Below, one piece after another: positions 11,755 to 55,561 of a stretch of 64,000 nt of DNA. The notes below the pieces were generated by a model. It did not search any database. It saw only the letters and a list, made by a program, of their open reading frames with translations, and was not told the origin of the DNA. Positions within the stretch are counted from its first letter, which is position 1. Each line of letters begins with the position of its first letter. Both the position numbers and the translations under genes were made by a program. Source of the DNA: Cylicocyclus nassatus (Eukaryota > Nematoda > Chromadorea > Rhabditida > Strongylidae); the NCBI GenBank assembly GCA_958299035.1, contig CATQJL010000316.1, positions 14,230,347-14,294,346 of the forward strand, written 5' to 3'.

Positions 11755-12615
11755 CACACGTTGACGACAGTGCCGCGCAATGGTGCGCGGCTGGCAGTCT
11801 GTCCCTGTGTACGACGGCGATCAATGGGGGTGCGGCGGCCTTAATTTCAATACTATCTGTCCAATCCTCTCAGTTTTTGTTCCTGTAATCAAGTACGCTC
11901 ATATGTACTCAGAGGTGGCGTACCTAGGATTTCGGCTCGGGGGGGGGGGGGCGCGGCAAAAATTTTTTTCTAATGAAGGTGCGTGGCGTCAGCCACGCAC
12001 TCCGAAAAAATTTTAGGGGGGCTTCTCAACAATTTTGCGGGCCTTCAACCCCTAAAATCTGGAGAAAGGGGGCACGCCTCCGGGAAAAAATTTTTTTAGG
12101 CTAATTTGAATTTTTAAAAAATTTAAAAAATTATTTTAATTGTTTACAAAAATAAACAAGTCATTTGCACATTTTTATAACTCATGTAAGTAACTTTCAA
12201 AAATTTTGCTCTACTTCATGTATTAGCCCCGCCCCTTTTGGCAAGCTCCGCCCACTTCCACGCCTCTCACAAGAATTCTTTGTTCATATAAATCATTGAT
12301 GAGGCCGTAGATGAATGGAAGGATCTCAAGCAACTTTTAGCCAGGCCGCGCCCACCGTCAAGCAAACTCTGCCCATAAGTGGCAAGCTCCGCCCATTTTT
12401 CAAAACTGGCGAAATTCGCATGAATTCTTGAAATTCTGGATATTTTCGACATTTTTGGCTGAGTTGGCGAAGCTTGCCATGTAAAGGAGGGGCTTGTACA
12501 TCTTATATTTCGTACATGGATGTATGCATACATACATGCGGCCAGGCGTAGGAATGTACGGAAACGTCTCATCTACAGGGACAGACCTAAAAATAGCTCG
12601 TCGTCAACGTGTTAA
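11751..12615. mobile_element. piggyBac-like non-autonomous element A, 865 bp
   Basis: The ends are TTAACACACGTTGACGAC and GTCGTCAACGTGTTAA, with TTAA on both sides. TTAA is the fixed target of piggyBac transposases. The element at 24815 has the same ends and shares subterminal blocks (TGCCGCGCAATGGTGCG, CAATCCTCTCAGTTTT). No transposase frame is present. The middle has a G-run and imperfect inverted blocks around GTGCGTGGC and GCCACGCAC. Confidence 0.8.
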
Positions 12616-14185
12616 ATGACCGAGTCTGTCTGAATTTTTGAAAAAAAAAACGAAAGATAAGATAAAGAAAAGATAGAGAAAAAGTTTATAGATTAGCCCT
12701 TTACACCCATTAAACCGTCACTCATCATAAAATATCACATGAGCGAGTTTGAATTACTGCAAAAATTCTCTCAAACTTTTTGTCGATCATGAGTGCATTT
12801 TGGTACCTTAACTTCAGTTCTCGGGATTTTATCATTGAAAAGCTATCTCATCGAGAGTAAGCGAGCAAAAAACGAAAAAAATTTCTTTTTGATGGAGTGC
12901 AGAACTCCAAGAAAATAGCTGAGTCAAAACAAGGAAATTACAAAAACAGAAACTTTCAAACAACTCAGTACATAAATGCCGATTTGGAATGTATATGCAT
13001 AAGCTAATGAGAAATCCATAAAATCTTTCCAAGCAAATACATGAATGTTTTCTTTTTGAACAAGTAGAATATTTTAAATTTTGACTTCAAACCTGAGATG
13101 GATCGAAGCTGATGTAAGCTTTACATATCCATTTGTTTGGTGTGGGGCATTAGGCGACGGTCCAAGAATTGACTTCTGGAGGGGGAGGGGGGAATTGGAT
13201 GCCCTCCAAAGTTTTTGCTGACCTTTGACACGGAACTGACCGCAAAAGGCAAGCATTTGAATATTCAGAATTTGAAAAAAAAAGTATCAGCTATTTATCA
13301 GAAACAAGCCACTTGCCCAATTTATTAACTCATGTGAACACTTTTAAAAATTTCGCGACCCATGCTCTGGAGGAGGAGGCATCCTTTCGGTTCACCACTG
13401 TTGGGCGACAAACCCATTTTTGGCAAGAGCAAATGCTCCGCCCCGAATCCTGCTCTAAAAAGAGGAGAGGATGTTGCGGAGGTGTATCCAGACGGCCCAC
13501 ACGATGTTGCGCAGAATTGCAGGGAAGAAACTCTGCGCTGCATTGCTTTTGCAATTTATCCTTAACGCTTTCCCTCCATCGTTCTTAGATTCAATACTGT
13601 ACAGTTAATCTCTGATCGTATTGTTTCTCATTTTTTCTATGCTTCATTACAAAAAGCATGGTTCTCAAATTATCGATTTGAATACGAATTTTCAACCGAA
13701 AAATGATTGGTGTTTGATGGAGCATGTAAAATTGGAAGTATGCGGCATTCTTTTTTATTAAAGTACATACATTTGGTAACACTTTATAAGCTGAACTTTT
13801 CAGATGGCAGATCGCCGACCATAGCTCCAAACGCGCCCTCCTTGAATTCACTGCAAACGTAGCTAATGGTGGTTTCGAGGAGTTGAACAAATCTTATAAT
13901 GAGCACATAAAATGTATTGTGACAGTTGATGTTTTGAGAATTCAAGTAGCACTTGCTTTTCCTCATGGCAACTATTGTTTTTTAAACAATTTCTGCCAGT
14001 TTAGTGAACTTGAATAGTTGAGAAACAGTTCGGTTCCCGCTTCAGCAAAGCCCTTCTGCTCTTACACCAAAAGTACTTCAAAGATGTGCAGATATAGATG
14101 CGTAGTTGACAAGGACATTTTGTGTAAGTACAAAATACTAGGCAACATTCTTGCCTCTTTTTTGCCGTATCTTACATGCTACTTA

Positions 14186-14395
14186 CAGGGCTTATCAGTT
14201 GCGGTGTCGGATGCACCAACTTACCGCTTCCGCTACTCTGGACTCTGCTCCCCTTTCGCGAGCATGCTCTCTGATCACTTTCCCACAGCAAGGTAAAGGC
14301 GGAGCTTTAATCGATTGCAAATGATTGGAGCGCATGTTCGCGCGAGTAGCAGAGATGCGGGTGTACCCGACAGACACCACAATTGATAAGCCCTG
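14186..14395. mobile_element. TA-flanked MITE, 210 bp
   Basis: The inverted ends read CAGGGCTTATCAGTTG and CAATTGATAAGCCCTG, and TA flanks both sides. Inner blocks also pair (GGTGTCGG with CCGACAGACACC). TA duplication and CAGGGCT ends suggest a Tc1/mariner-type transposase in trans, as for the nested element at 25278. Confidence 0.75.
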
Positions 14396-14466
14396 TATTT
14401 ACATCATAGGCGCGCATTCAGCATTCAAGTTACCCTAGCTAATAGTGGTTAGAAGCTAAACAAATC

Positions 14467-16752
14467 TTATAATGAGCATAAAATGCATGCTGTATTTTTT
14501 TTTATTCTTGCATCTTCCCGTTCACACGAGTCTGCTACTCTCGTAAGTCTCTTCCATTCTTCACGGTTCGATGTTTGGTTCTCATCTAATCCAAGCTCTC
14601 TTAGGTCTGATTTGATCTTGTCCATCCATCTCATTTTAGGTCTGCCTCTTGGCCTCTTTCCGGGAACATTCAGTGACAGGGTGAGTCTTGTGATATGGCT
14701 TTCTTCTCTTCTACTTACATGTCCGTACCATCGTAGGCGCTTCTCTTGTAGCTTCTTTATGATCGGAGCAACCTTCATTGTACTTCTGATGGTGTCGTTC
14801 GAGACGTGATCTAGCATGGTGACTCCAGTGGTCCATCGCAGCATTCTCGTCTCCATTACACCGAGTCTTCGTTCGTCGTTGCGTGTGCTCGGCCAGCATT
14901 CGCTACCATAGAGGGCAGTTGGACGGATTATTGTACGGTATATTTGGGACTTGAGCTTCTGATGTATTCTTCTGTCGCACAGGACTCCTGTGAGGCTTCT
15001 CCACTTTGACCAAGCCGCGTTGATCCTACCGAGTATCTCTTTGTGAAGGCTTCCATCTGCGGCGATACGACTTCCTAGATACTTGAACGTGGTAGTCTTC
15101 TTGATCATCGTGTTGCCAACTCGAATGGTTCCTGGGGTCTGGGCTCCAAGCTCCATGTACTCCGTCTTTACTGTGTTGAGTCTTAAGCCATGCTGTTCCA
15201 ACTGAGTCTTCCACATCTGTACATCGTCTTCTAGCTCATTCCTGCTTTTTGCCATCAGAATCACGTCATCCGCATATATCACAGCCCATGGTGGTTGACG
15301 TATAAATCTACTGGTTATCGCATCCATGACTGTGATGAAGAGTAGTGGCGACAGTACAGATCCTTGATGCACACCTGCTTTTATCGGGAATTCTTCTGAT
15401 CTTCCTGCTGCTGACTGCACGTAGCTGGTCGCATTCTTGTAGATCATCTTAGTCCACTGCACGTACTCTTCTGGGACCATATGCTTTCGTAACGACCACC
15501 ATATGATGTCATGCGGCACCTTGTCGAACGCCTTCTCCAGGTCGAGGAACGCTGTGTGCAGCTCACATTGTTTTTCCCTGCTTCTCTCCATCACTATTCT
15601 GGCGGTATGGATGGCGTCTGTCGTGCTGCGGCCTTTCACGAATCCACATTGATTGGATGCCAACTCTATGATGTTTCGGAGCCTCGTCTCTAGTATCCTT
15701 TCGAATATCTTCAACGTGTGGCTCATAAGTCGTATGGGCCTGTATGTGGAACATTCAGCTATATTGCCTTTATTCTTCCATATCGGTATCGTCGTACTTC
15801 TACACCAGTCGCTCGGCATCTTTCTGGAGTCTACTATTCGATTCAGCAGTCGCGTCAGCCATGTAGCTCCTGTCTGTCCGCACTTCTTCCAGAACTCGCT
15901 CGGGATGTCATCTGGACCTGTTGCCTTGCCGTTCTTTGTTTTCATTATGGCGATTCGAACTTCTTCTTCCGTGATGGCCGGTACTGGTCCATGTACAGTC
16001 TCAGCCGCTGCAGCTGATGAGTATTCGTAGCTTGTGGATGCCGTTTCTGCGAAGTGCTCTCTCCATCTCTTGTTGATCTCTTCAGGTTTCCTCAACACTC
16101 TTCCATCTACATCTTTGATATTGCAGAAGTGCTCCACGTCTTTTGAGGCGTTTGCTCTTCTTCTTGCGAGCCTGTAGATCTCACGTTCACCTCCGTGACT
16201 GTGCAGCTTCCTGTATAGCTCCTCCACGTACTCTTCTTTCGCTTGTTTGACGCTCCTTTTCGCAGCTCGTTTGGCGTCTACATATGCCTGCCGCGTTTCT
16301 TCTGATTTTGTCTTCTGCCATATTCTGAAGGCTGTCTTCTTCTTCTTGATCACGGACTGCACGTCATCATTCCACCACCAAGTTTCCTTATCGAGTTTTG
16401 TTCTTCCTGGCTTCGTACGTCCTAGTAGATTAGTGGCTATCCGATGGACGTTGTTCTTCAGATTCTTCCAGGAGTCTTCTGGCTCTTCTTCTAGCTGTGG
16501 TAGGGCGGATTCCATGGCTGCTCTAACTTCGTCGTTGTCTCTGAGCTTCCACCATTTGATGCGTGCTACTTGCTCTGTCGTTGTTCTTCTTTGCCTGTCG
16601 ATTGGAATATTCAGATCCAGAATCAGTGGTCGATGTTGTGGTATGCAGTCTTCACCGGGTATGACTTTGCTGTTCTTCACATACTTGAGCTCGTCTTGTC
16701 GTACAGCCCAGAAGTCTATTTGTGATTTCCGATCTCCACTGGCGTGCGTACG
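14467..16752 (-). pseudogene. 5'-truncated RTE-type LINE, reverse transcriptase ORF
   Basis: The minus-strand frame encodes a non-LTR reverse transcriptase. Motif A is F-L-D-L-E-K-A-F-D-K-V-P-H, motif B is G-V-H-Q-G-S-V-L-S-P-L-L, and the catalytic box is Y-A-D-D. The thumb (F-K-Y-L-G-S) and the C-terminal L-R-W-Y-G-H-V-S-R and R-P-R-G-R-P segments typical of RTE elements follow. Upstream of the first methionine (16680) only the tail of the endonuclease domain remains (I-D-F-W-A-V-R), so the 5' end was lost, as is usual in target-primed insertion. The element proper is 14496-16752; a short A-tract lies at its 3' end (14496-14504). The frame has no stop of its own: it reads through the A-tract and the target duplication and stops at 14467 in host DNA. 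Confidence 0.9.
14479..14495 (+). repeat. LINE target-site duplication, left copy
   Basis: The 17-bp sequence TAAAATGCATGCTGTAT is repeated exactly at 16753-16769 on the other side of the LINE. This fixes both ends of the insertion and supports target-primed reverse transcription. Confidence 0.88.
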
Positions 16753-16769
16753 TAAAATGCATGCTGTAT
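16753..16769 (+). repeat. LINE target-site duplication, right copy
   Basis: This is the exact second copy of the 17-bp target sequence at 14479-14495. It abuts the truncated 5' end of the LINE. Confidence 0.88.
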
Positions 16770-17830
16770 GTAGTGCTCAATTACATTCTGTCAGAATCAT
16801 TAAGCAAGCTGGATACTTTCAACAAACTTTCTGACCCTATTCCCAGCTACAACTGAATGATGCTACCAGATGTATTGCGAACTAGCTGACGTATTTTTTA
16901 TCACCCTGAAGTTTTCACCAATCTGATCTAATTCATCGTGCTTGCAAGCTCGGAGCAGCACAAGATGCTGGATATAGTCAATGATTTGGGCAAAAAGCAC
17001 TCTATTCTATATGCGTGTTGAAAAGGTCATGCTGGTGAACCGTTTCAGAGCTCCCCAATTACTTTAAATGTTTATTAAAAATAAAATACCCTTGGCAAAC
17101 GATGCATTAACTTGTAGAAGCTTATACTGAGTTGTAGAACTGATGCATGTTCTGGAAATATTTATTTCGAAAAGCAACATACATAATGATAATGTCGGAT
17201 GGACAAAGTACAGAAAATAGGAAACTAAAGATGTTGGTTTCCGAAGTATATTCTGACATAAAACACTCTTCTTTCGAGGCTTTGTTGAGTTGTTAACGGC
17301 AATCAGAATAAAACAACACTCATCGGCAACAGCACTCATCGAAATTTCTAAGAAAAATTTAGACGGAAGGGGGCTCGCTTGTAATCTTCACGACTACTGC
17401 TAACGCATGTTTGCAGGGACAGTTTAATCCAACAAAACATGTACTTTTAGTATACCACATTTGTTATGTGAGCATAATTTTGGTAAAAAATGAAAGCTCA
17501 CAGTTGGAACTCAGAGATACTTCACGCTCTTGACAGAGTTTAGAAAGGGATGTGTAATTCAAACCAAATCCTACTTTTTCCCTATTAATTCAGGGAGGCA
17601 GCTAGCACCGCGCAAGCTAGTAGCTGTTTTTGGTAGTGAACTCAAAAAGTATGTCGTCATTCGGGGTTCGGACAAAGCCCCGAAAAAAATTGCGGAGAAA
17701 CTGATTAGTCAAACATGCATTGGAGATTGAACATCCAGACACTCGCGGTACAAACATGTGAAGAGAAGGTCATACCAAGGTGCCTAAATTCAGTGTCTGG
17801 GCAAAAACACAGTTTTGAGATTTTGTGCTT

Positions 17831-18190
17831 ATTCGGCCTATTGTCTACGCTGAATCCAAAAATGCACGCTGGTGAGCGCAAAGACGGCGAAAAACGGCTT
17901 TAGCACAGGACAAAAATCAGCAGGTGGGCTGGCTCCTCCGCACTGCAAATTCAGGCGTCCAGCTCCCGCAGCGATTTTCTCGTTTTCGGTTTCAATAAAT
18001 CGCTTGCACCGGCCGCTAGAGATGTTAGGACGGCTAACGGATTGGAGAAGACCGCTCCAGAAGCTGGGAACATGACTTCACCTTGAGGAGGACCCCGCCC
18101 ACTTGTTTTTCCCTCCTGAGCTGTAGCCCCTTTCGCCGTTTTCGCACTTTTCAGTGTGGATTTCCGGATTCAGCATAGCGAATGGCCCCT
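17831..18190. repeat. Foldback element, about 360 bp
   Basis: The left arm contains CGCTGAATCC and GACGGCGAAA. The right arm contains the complements TTTCGCCGTT and GGATTCAGC in mirrored order, giving arms of about 60 bp. It lies directly before the MITE at 18232. No target duplication was identified. Confidence 0.5.
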
Positions 18191-18231
18191 GAAAGCACCA
18201 ATTTCATACTCGAAACTGCCGGACACACCCT

Positions 18232-18583
18232 TTAAAGGCACCGTCTACCCTAAGTAGGTCTTGAGCTTTTGGCAGTTTACGACAGTGGGACTCCCTATCA
18301 AGCTAATACCCAAGTTGCTTCTTAAAATATCGCTTGAAAAGCGAGAAGATCCCTTCGAAATAGCGAAGGGGTAGGAGGAATCCAAATCGGCTCCGCTCCC
18401 TCCAGTAATGCCCGCCATCCTTACGCGCCTATCACCGATCCGGAGAAGCGGCCTGCATTTACTCCGGAGCGGGCATTGTCGGGATATTCACCGATTCTCG
18501 ACTTCATTTTTATCAGGAATATTAAAGGCACCAGGAACGACCAAAACTTGAAAGTCCAGAATCTGGGTGGACGGTATCCTTAA
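18232..18583. mobile_element. MITE with TTAAAGGCA termini, copy 4
   Basis: This 352-bp element begins TTAAAGGCACCGTCTACC and ends with the complement of TTAAGGATACCGTCCACC, with TTAA at both ends. The interior near the right end (CCAGAATCTGGGTGG) matches copy 2. No ORF is present. Confidence 0.75.
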
Positions 18584-19256
18584 CCGTTCTCGCACTAAGC
18601 GATAAATCAAAACTGTGCTCCAAGCAAACAACCTGTTTACAACCAAAGGCAATGATAAATTTAATGAAATTTAATGTGCATAACGAGTGAGGGATTCGAA
18701 TTATGCCCGAAAACTTTACGGAAAACGATAAACCGGTGAATTTCAGGCTTCGACCATAAATTGAAACGCCATGTCTTCGGGAGTTAGAAGTTTTTCGATA
18801 ATAGTCGCGGAATAAATAGTGTATGAAGTTCTTCCCCTACTACTCATTTGTGGAGCGACCTATCAACAAGAAAAACAAGTGAAGGATGGTGAGAGGACCG
18901 CGGAATGGTCAAGACCGCGCAATCAAAATAGACTTTCGTGTTAAGCCCTGCAGTACTCGCAAAACGCAAAGCAGAAAATGTGTATAGATGCAGGATTATG
19001 TCGAAATAAAAGATGCTAGTCATTATTGGACACTACAAGAGTTAGAAAATTCAGATAAAATGCTTATAGTTAGTTTTCTTACTTTATATTATTCGCTAAG
19101 TCTGATGTTGACCTGCAGATATATGCGTAAATTCTACGTGCTGCCAGACCTTGTACGACAACTATCTTTGACCTATAAGAAGATTGAATAAAACATGGAT
19201 CGAAAGCATATAGCAGTTTGGAGATGAGTAGTAGTTGCCCTTTAATACCGCTCATA

Positions 19257-20339
19257 CAGGGTGTCACACAAAGATGTGCATATTGTTTGATCGTTAATAA
19301 CTCTCTTGCTTCCACGTCTTTCGCCGAGCTTGAAGTACCGTTTTGTGGAGCGAAGTTCAACTTAGACTTACTGTATTGCGCAAATTATCACTCACTCTTT
19401 ATTACTGTAGGATTATGGTGAACTTGGCGAAGGGTTTAAGGCAAATGAAAGCGATATTTGGCCTCAAAAAGATAACCAAACAAGCCAGAAACTTTAGTAC
19501 TGAACTAGTCAAGGTTCCTGATTCTAAATATAATACTTGCACTTGACACTTGACTATGGTGCTTCGTTAGTAAGCATACCTTCGATAGTCTGGAGACAGG
19601 GCGTCAAAAGTGAAGGTAGTTTGAACATCTGACGTCATAAATAGTGAAGGTTGTTTAAAGATGAGCCGACGGGGCATTTGGCTCTGGTCGTACTCCGCGG
19701 GATCTCAAAGAGACCCTGCAACATTATATATCATTCTGATCGCCATGACACGACGAGAAGAACTGACAACGTCCCAAGCTTCAAAAATCACTCATTAACG
19801 AGATAGACCAGCGTTTTCATGCGCGACTCTCTGCGCAAGATTTAAGCGCAGTTTCTCGTTCTTATTTAACTTCAATAGCTCTCCCAAACTTCTGAAACTC
19901 GATTTTGTTCAAATGAAAGGTTAACTAAGTAATTTTGTTTTGAATTCTGGCGAAAATCTCGCAGAAACCTTTTTTAAGGTAAAAAAGGCTATGAAAACGC
20001 AAATTATTGATTTCGCTGAGATAAGCTAAAGATTTAATTCCCTATATTTGCTTCATTAACATTCGGTCCAATATAATCAAGATAATAACATCCGGGGCGA
20101 AGCCCCGAATGGATTCTGTTTTTTTCCAGGTGAAGGTTGGTCCCCTCATAGCCCTCAAAGTGAAGGTTACCAGAGTGCGTGGCCCTATGTATTGAGGGTA
20201 TGACAGATGATAGGTGATTCGCTTCATACTGTAAACCTATGTTGAAGCTCGCTTCACAGTATGGTAGAAGCTGGGCGAAAGAAATGGAAGCGAGAGATTA
20301 CTGGCGATCAAGCAGTGTGCATCTTTTTGGGATATCCTG
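19257..20339. mobile_element. TA-flanked DNA element, 1083 bp, with long terminal inverted repeats
   Basis: The left end CAGGGTGTCACACAAAGATG pairs with the right end, which on the minus strand reads CAGGATATCCCAAAAAGATG. Similarity continues for about 60 bp (TTGATCG, CTCTCGCTTCCA). TA flanks both ends. This suggests a mariner/Tc1-type mobile element lacking a transposase. Part of the same family is found at 44766-44935. Confidence 0.65.
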
Positions 20340-20912
20340 TATACAATTCAAGATTGCTAAAAGATAGGTGAAGATTTGATTGCAATGTGAATGTGTTTTT
20401 GCTCGCAGTATTTGTTACTGTTAGACGTCAGATGCTTATCATGTGACAAACGAAAAAAAAATAATTTGAATCTGGTATACACGTAAAGTTTCTCAAAACC
20501 TTTACTTCTTCCTTTTTAACCGATTCGCATACCCTTATCAGAGATTTCACACTTCTTGTACTTCAGATACCTGTGAGGTATCTTGCAATCAGTCACAAAT
20601 GACTCATTGTCAGTAGATCAAGCAGCAAGTACATCACTTATCACTTAAAGAGATAACTGACTGCCACAATGTTTGCTGTCACACGTATGTGACGAGATAA
20701 ACAAATTCCTATGCCATAAATTGCCAATATGGTTACCAAAAATGGCTTTTTACTAAAACATTGTGCATTCTATAGTGGTGCAGTCGAGAAAAAATCTGCC
20801 CCAAACTTCTTGCGTCCATCTGCACGCTGCTCTGATTGAATGTTACTAATGTTAAATAATTTTAAAGAAGTAAGGACAAATCATAAATTAAGGAATAACG
20901 AGTGTGTGATGA

Positions 20913-20951
20913 CGTTTCTCTCACACAGTGTCTCACTGTGTGAGAGAAACG
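20913..20951. repeat. Perfect 18-bp-arm hairpin
   Basis: The sequence CGTTTCTCTCACACAGTG is followed by TCT and its exact reverse complement. No larger element was seen around it. It could be a small foldback element or a structured RNA site. Confidence 0.6.
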
Positions 20952-21412
20952 CCCAACGATAAGTTTTTAATGAAGTGACATTACTCAAACAACAGAGAAA
21001 CACATAGCAATGAGAGCAGTACACGTAGCCAGCAAATGTGTACAGTACCCATACTTTCTTTGTCCCAGCTGTATGGCGAGCGGACTTCCAACAGTACACT
21101 TACACGGTTTTTGTAACGCAGCATTACTTATCAATGTCCTGAGATGTTAACATCCGCAATGTCTGTCTGTCATCACTACGTGTAAGAAACGTTACCTTGT
21201 TTCCGAAATTTTTGATACATTTACAAGCTTTGTTGACCATATTAATCACCGTGGCATCTCCCACTTGTTCAGAATTTCTTTTCCAAACCCTTATGCAATC
21301 AATTTTCTCCAGTACTGAGCATTCTTTCAAAAACAGTCAAAGCTTATTTGCTGATTGAGTCGAGATATTGCGCTCAGCATCATCTCAACACGCATTTCAG
21401 AATACTTTCAAT

Positions 21413-53239
<31,827 letters not shown>

Positions 53240-54249
53240 AGTCCTACTTCAGAAGAAGAAGAGGAATAGAGTCCTACTTCAGAGTATCCACTAGATTGTT
53301 CAAAAAATTTTGCCAATTCGTCTTATAAGCACTAAAATTAAATGCAAATGCATGGAGCTGATCTGACGTTCTTACAGGGAAAGGCGCCTAGCTTAGGTCA
53401 GCCTTTCAAGAAGCGACACATATGGTTGGAATCAGCTTAAAACGCTGGTTTTAAATCTTCTTTCCATAGCTGCAAAGCATTAAACGCGAATTATGTGCTT
53501 TTTCCTGAGCAAAGTTTGCGGGTTGGCCGAATTAGGCATGCTACATTACCATCATCTAAGTAGAGGTTCAAATGCATACTATACCCTATTGAATTCAAAT
53601 GACTCAATTTGATGTTAATTCGATTTTCCACCACTTTTTGGGTAGGTTTTTATCTGAAGGCCTTCCTTCCATGTTTAGTTATACGTCAATGACACATACT
53701 AAAAAGCTCATTACTCGCTTCAGAGAAACGCTTCGCAGCCAAGGATAATATTTGGAATCAGAGTTCCGAGCTGATTCTAAATATGTGTGTCTCATTTTAA
53801 AGGCCGATCTAAGTTGAGTGACTTCCCTTGTTAGTGCACAACGGCGGAATTTGTTGCCTTATGCAATTGCAGAAACTTGCTAACCCTTCTTATGATATTC
53901 GTATTCCTCAGGTAAAATGACAAGAATTATTACTTGCTCTGGTACTGATGCTTTTTCTTCAAGCAAGAAAGAGTTCATTGGTTTGTTTGTGAAATTGAAG
54001 TTTCCACCAGTTACAGTGCATGTTAATGAAGAGCTCACAAGTCCGTAGCTCTTACGCGCACGCATCGCAAGGCTGATGCGCTCCGTTCGCGTGCGTACGG
54101 TTTGGGCCCTTGCCAACCCTCGATCGATGACATCTGTGGAAGTTGGCAAAATGCCCTGCCGTCAGCTCGCACACGTTGCGCACGGGATTTGCGGCGCGTG
54201 CATGCAAATCGAGGACTGCACAAAAGGGAATAGGTTTTTGACATCGCCT
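53240..54249. other. 3' flank of main gene, no gene recognised
   Basis: A 19-bp word (AATAGAGTCCTACTTCAGA) is repeated across the stop codon (53235 and 53266), showing slippage at the end of the coding repeat. The part from 54030 to 54200 is more GC-rich (GCGCACGC-type words) and may be an old repeat. Confidence 0.35.
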
Positions 54250-54309
54250 GTATAAAAAGCAGCCAGCGTTTCTTGGAGAAGATTATTATATACTCGACCA
54301 AGTTCAAGG

Positions 54310-54573
54310 TTGCTATTGCACATGTCCAAAATGTTTCGATTGATGGCCGCTTATGACGAAGATATAGCTAAATCTAATCAGCTCGATCTTTATTGGCAGA
54401 ACTTCTTGAACAATTTGGTACCGTCGAAAGCACCACAAAATACATTTAGCAACAATCATAACCGAAGTAAGATTTCAGCCCTAGCATCTGCTTTGAATCT
54501 TTCCGAAACTGAGCTCAACGAAGTGGTAGTGTGTTCAATAAGATTTCGTGAAGAAGCAAACCTTTATAGTTGA
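54310..54573 (+). CDS. Small hypothetical ORF after a TATA box
   Basis: An 87-residue frame starts 54310, with a TATAAAA at 54250 in front. The translation S-K-I-S-A-L-A-S-A-L-N-L-S-E-T-E-L-N-E-V looks helical and protein-like. The frame could also be a first exon, since AACGAAGTG|GTAGTG could act as a donor. No homologue was recognised in the window. Confidence 0.25.
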   Translation: MLLHMSKMFRLMAAYDEDIAKSNQLDLYWQNFLNNLVPSKAPQNTFSNNHNRSKISALASALNLSETELNEVVVCSIRFREEANLYS

Positions 54574-54960
54574 AATGATTCACCTTAGAAAATAAGCTTT
54601 CTGAAAAGATTCGGATAAATTTCCAAAAACTGTGAGTTTATTCCGTTTGTCGGAAACTTCATGCTTTTCATCAGTTTGTCAGCTCAATTTGAGGCCAAGA
54701 TACTATGTTGTTTCAAATATTGTATGACGTTTGTATGCACTATGTATGCGCAAGTCGTTTGTGACCCGACATGTGAACCAGCGCAGTGCGCGGCAAACGG
54801 CGCTCGATTTCTAGTACAAAATAATTAATGCTTTCTAAAGGAGAAACTGTGAGATTATCTATTAGTATCTCATGTTGTTCCCCAATCAAGATTTGAAAGA
54901 AAGAAGGAATTTTTAAGAACTTACAGAGTCTGAAGTATGAGGTATCCTCTGAATTATCTG

Positions 54961-55094
54961 GCTTGGCGGCTAGAAGGCGGGGCTTGACCTAATTAAGGCT
55001 AGATAATGATTAGAGAGCACGCGCGCACGCAGATTGCGTCACGGGTGCGAGCAGACTCAATCAAGTCACAAAGCTCCGTCTTCCAGCCGCCAAG
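54961..55094. repeat. Imperfect foldback
   Basis: GCTTGGCGGCTAGAAGGCGG is mirrored by CCGTCTTCCAGCCGCCAAG, with about 85 bp between. The central part has alternating CGCGCG-type words. Confidence 0.5.
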
Positions 55095-55561
55095 ACAGTA
55101 GATCAAAGATTATCTCTCGTCATGTGCACTCCGCATATCAAGTTACTCCACAGATGGCTCCACATCCCCCCCCCATGTACAGATTTAATGTTTATCTTGT
55201 CTTCTAATAGTTAGTTTGTTAACATAAGATTCGTTGTAGAAGTCTACTTTCCAGAATCAAAAATTAAAATGACTTTGCAATAGTTCCACTAAACGTGCGT
55301 CTTGAACAGTTGATAAGCGATCAGTGTACTAACGCATCGTATGAATGAGATGATGTTTTATCAATCATGCTTCCGAGATTTCCGTATGAAACTGATAATA
55401 TATTTATACATGTGCTTGAAAAAACGACTGCTCTTATTTTTGCTTCGTCTACGACGATACATGTGAATGAATGTGATTTAGTACTTATACTTGATACAAA
55501 TAAAGTGAAATTATAAGTAAGTTGAATGCTCTTTTATCTTTGAATCTAGGCATGATAGTTT

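Noticed and set aside
14483..16834. Plus-strand ORFs of 60-195 codons across the LINE
   Set aside because: They are antisense shadows of the reverse transcriptase frame.
17530..17730. 66-codon ORF with protein-like text (K-A-P-K-K-I-A-E-K-L)
   Set aside because: It overlaps a repeat-like GGGGTTCGGACAAAGCCCCG block, has no splice context and no family match.
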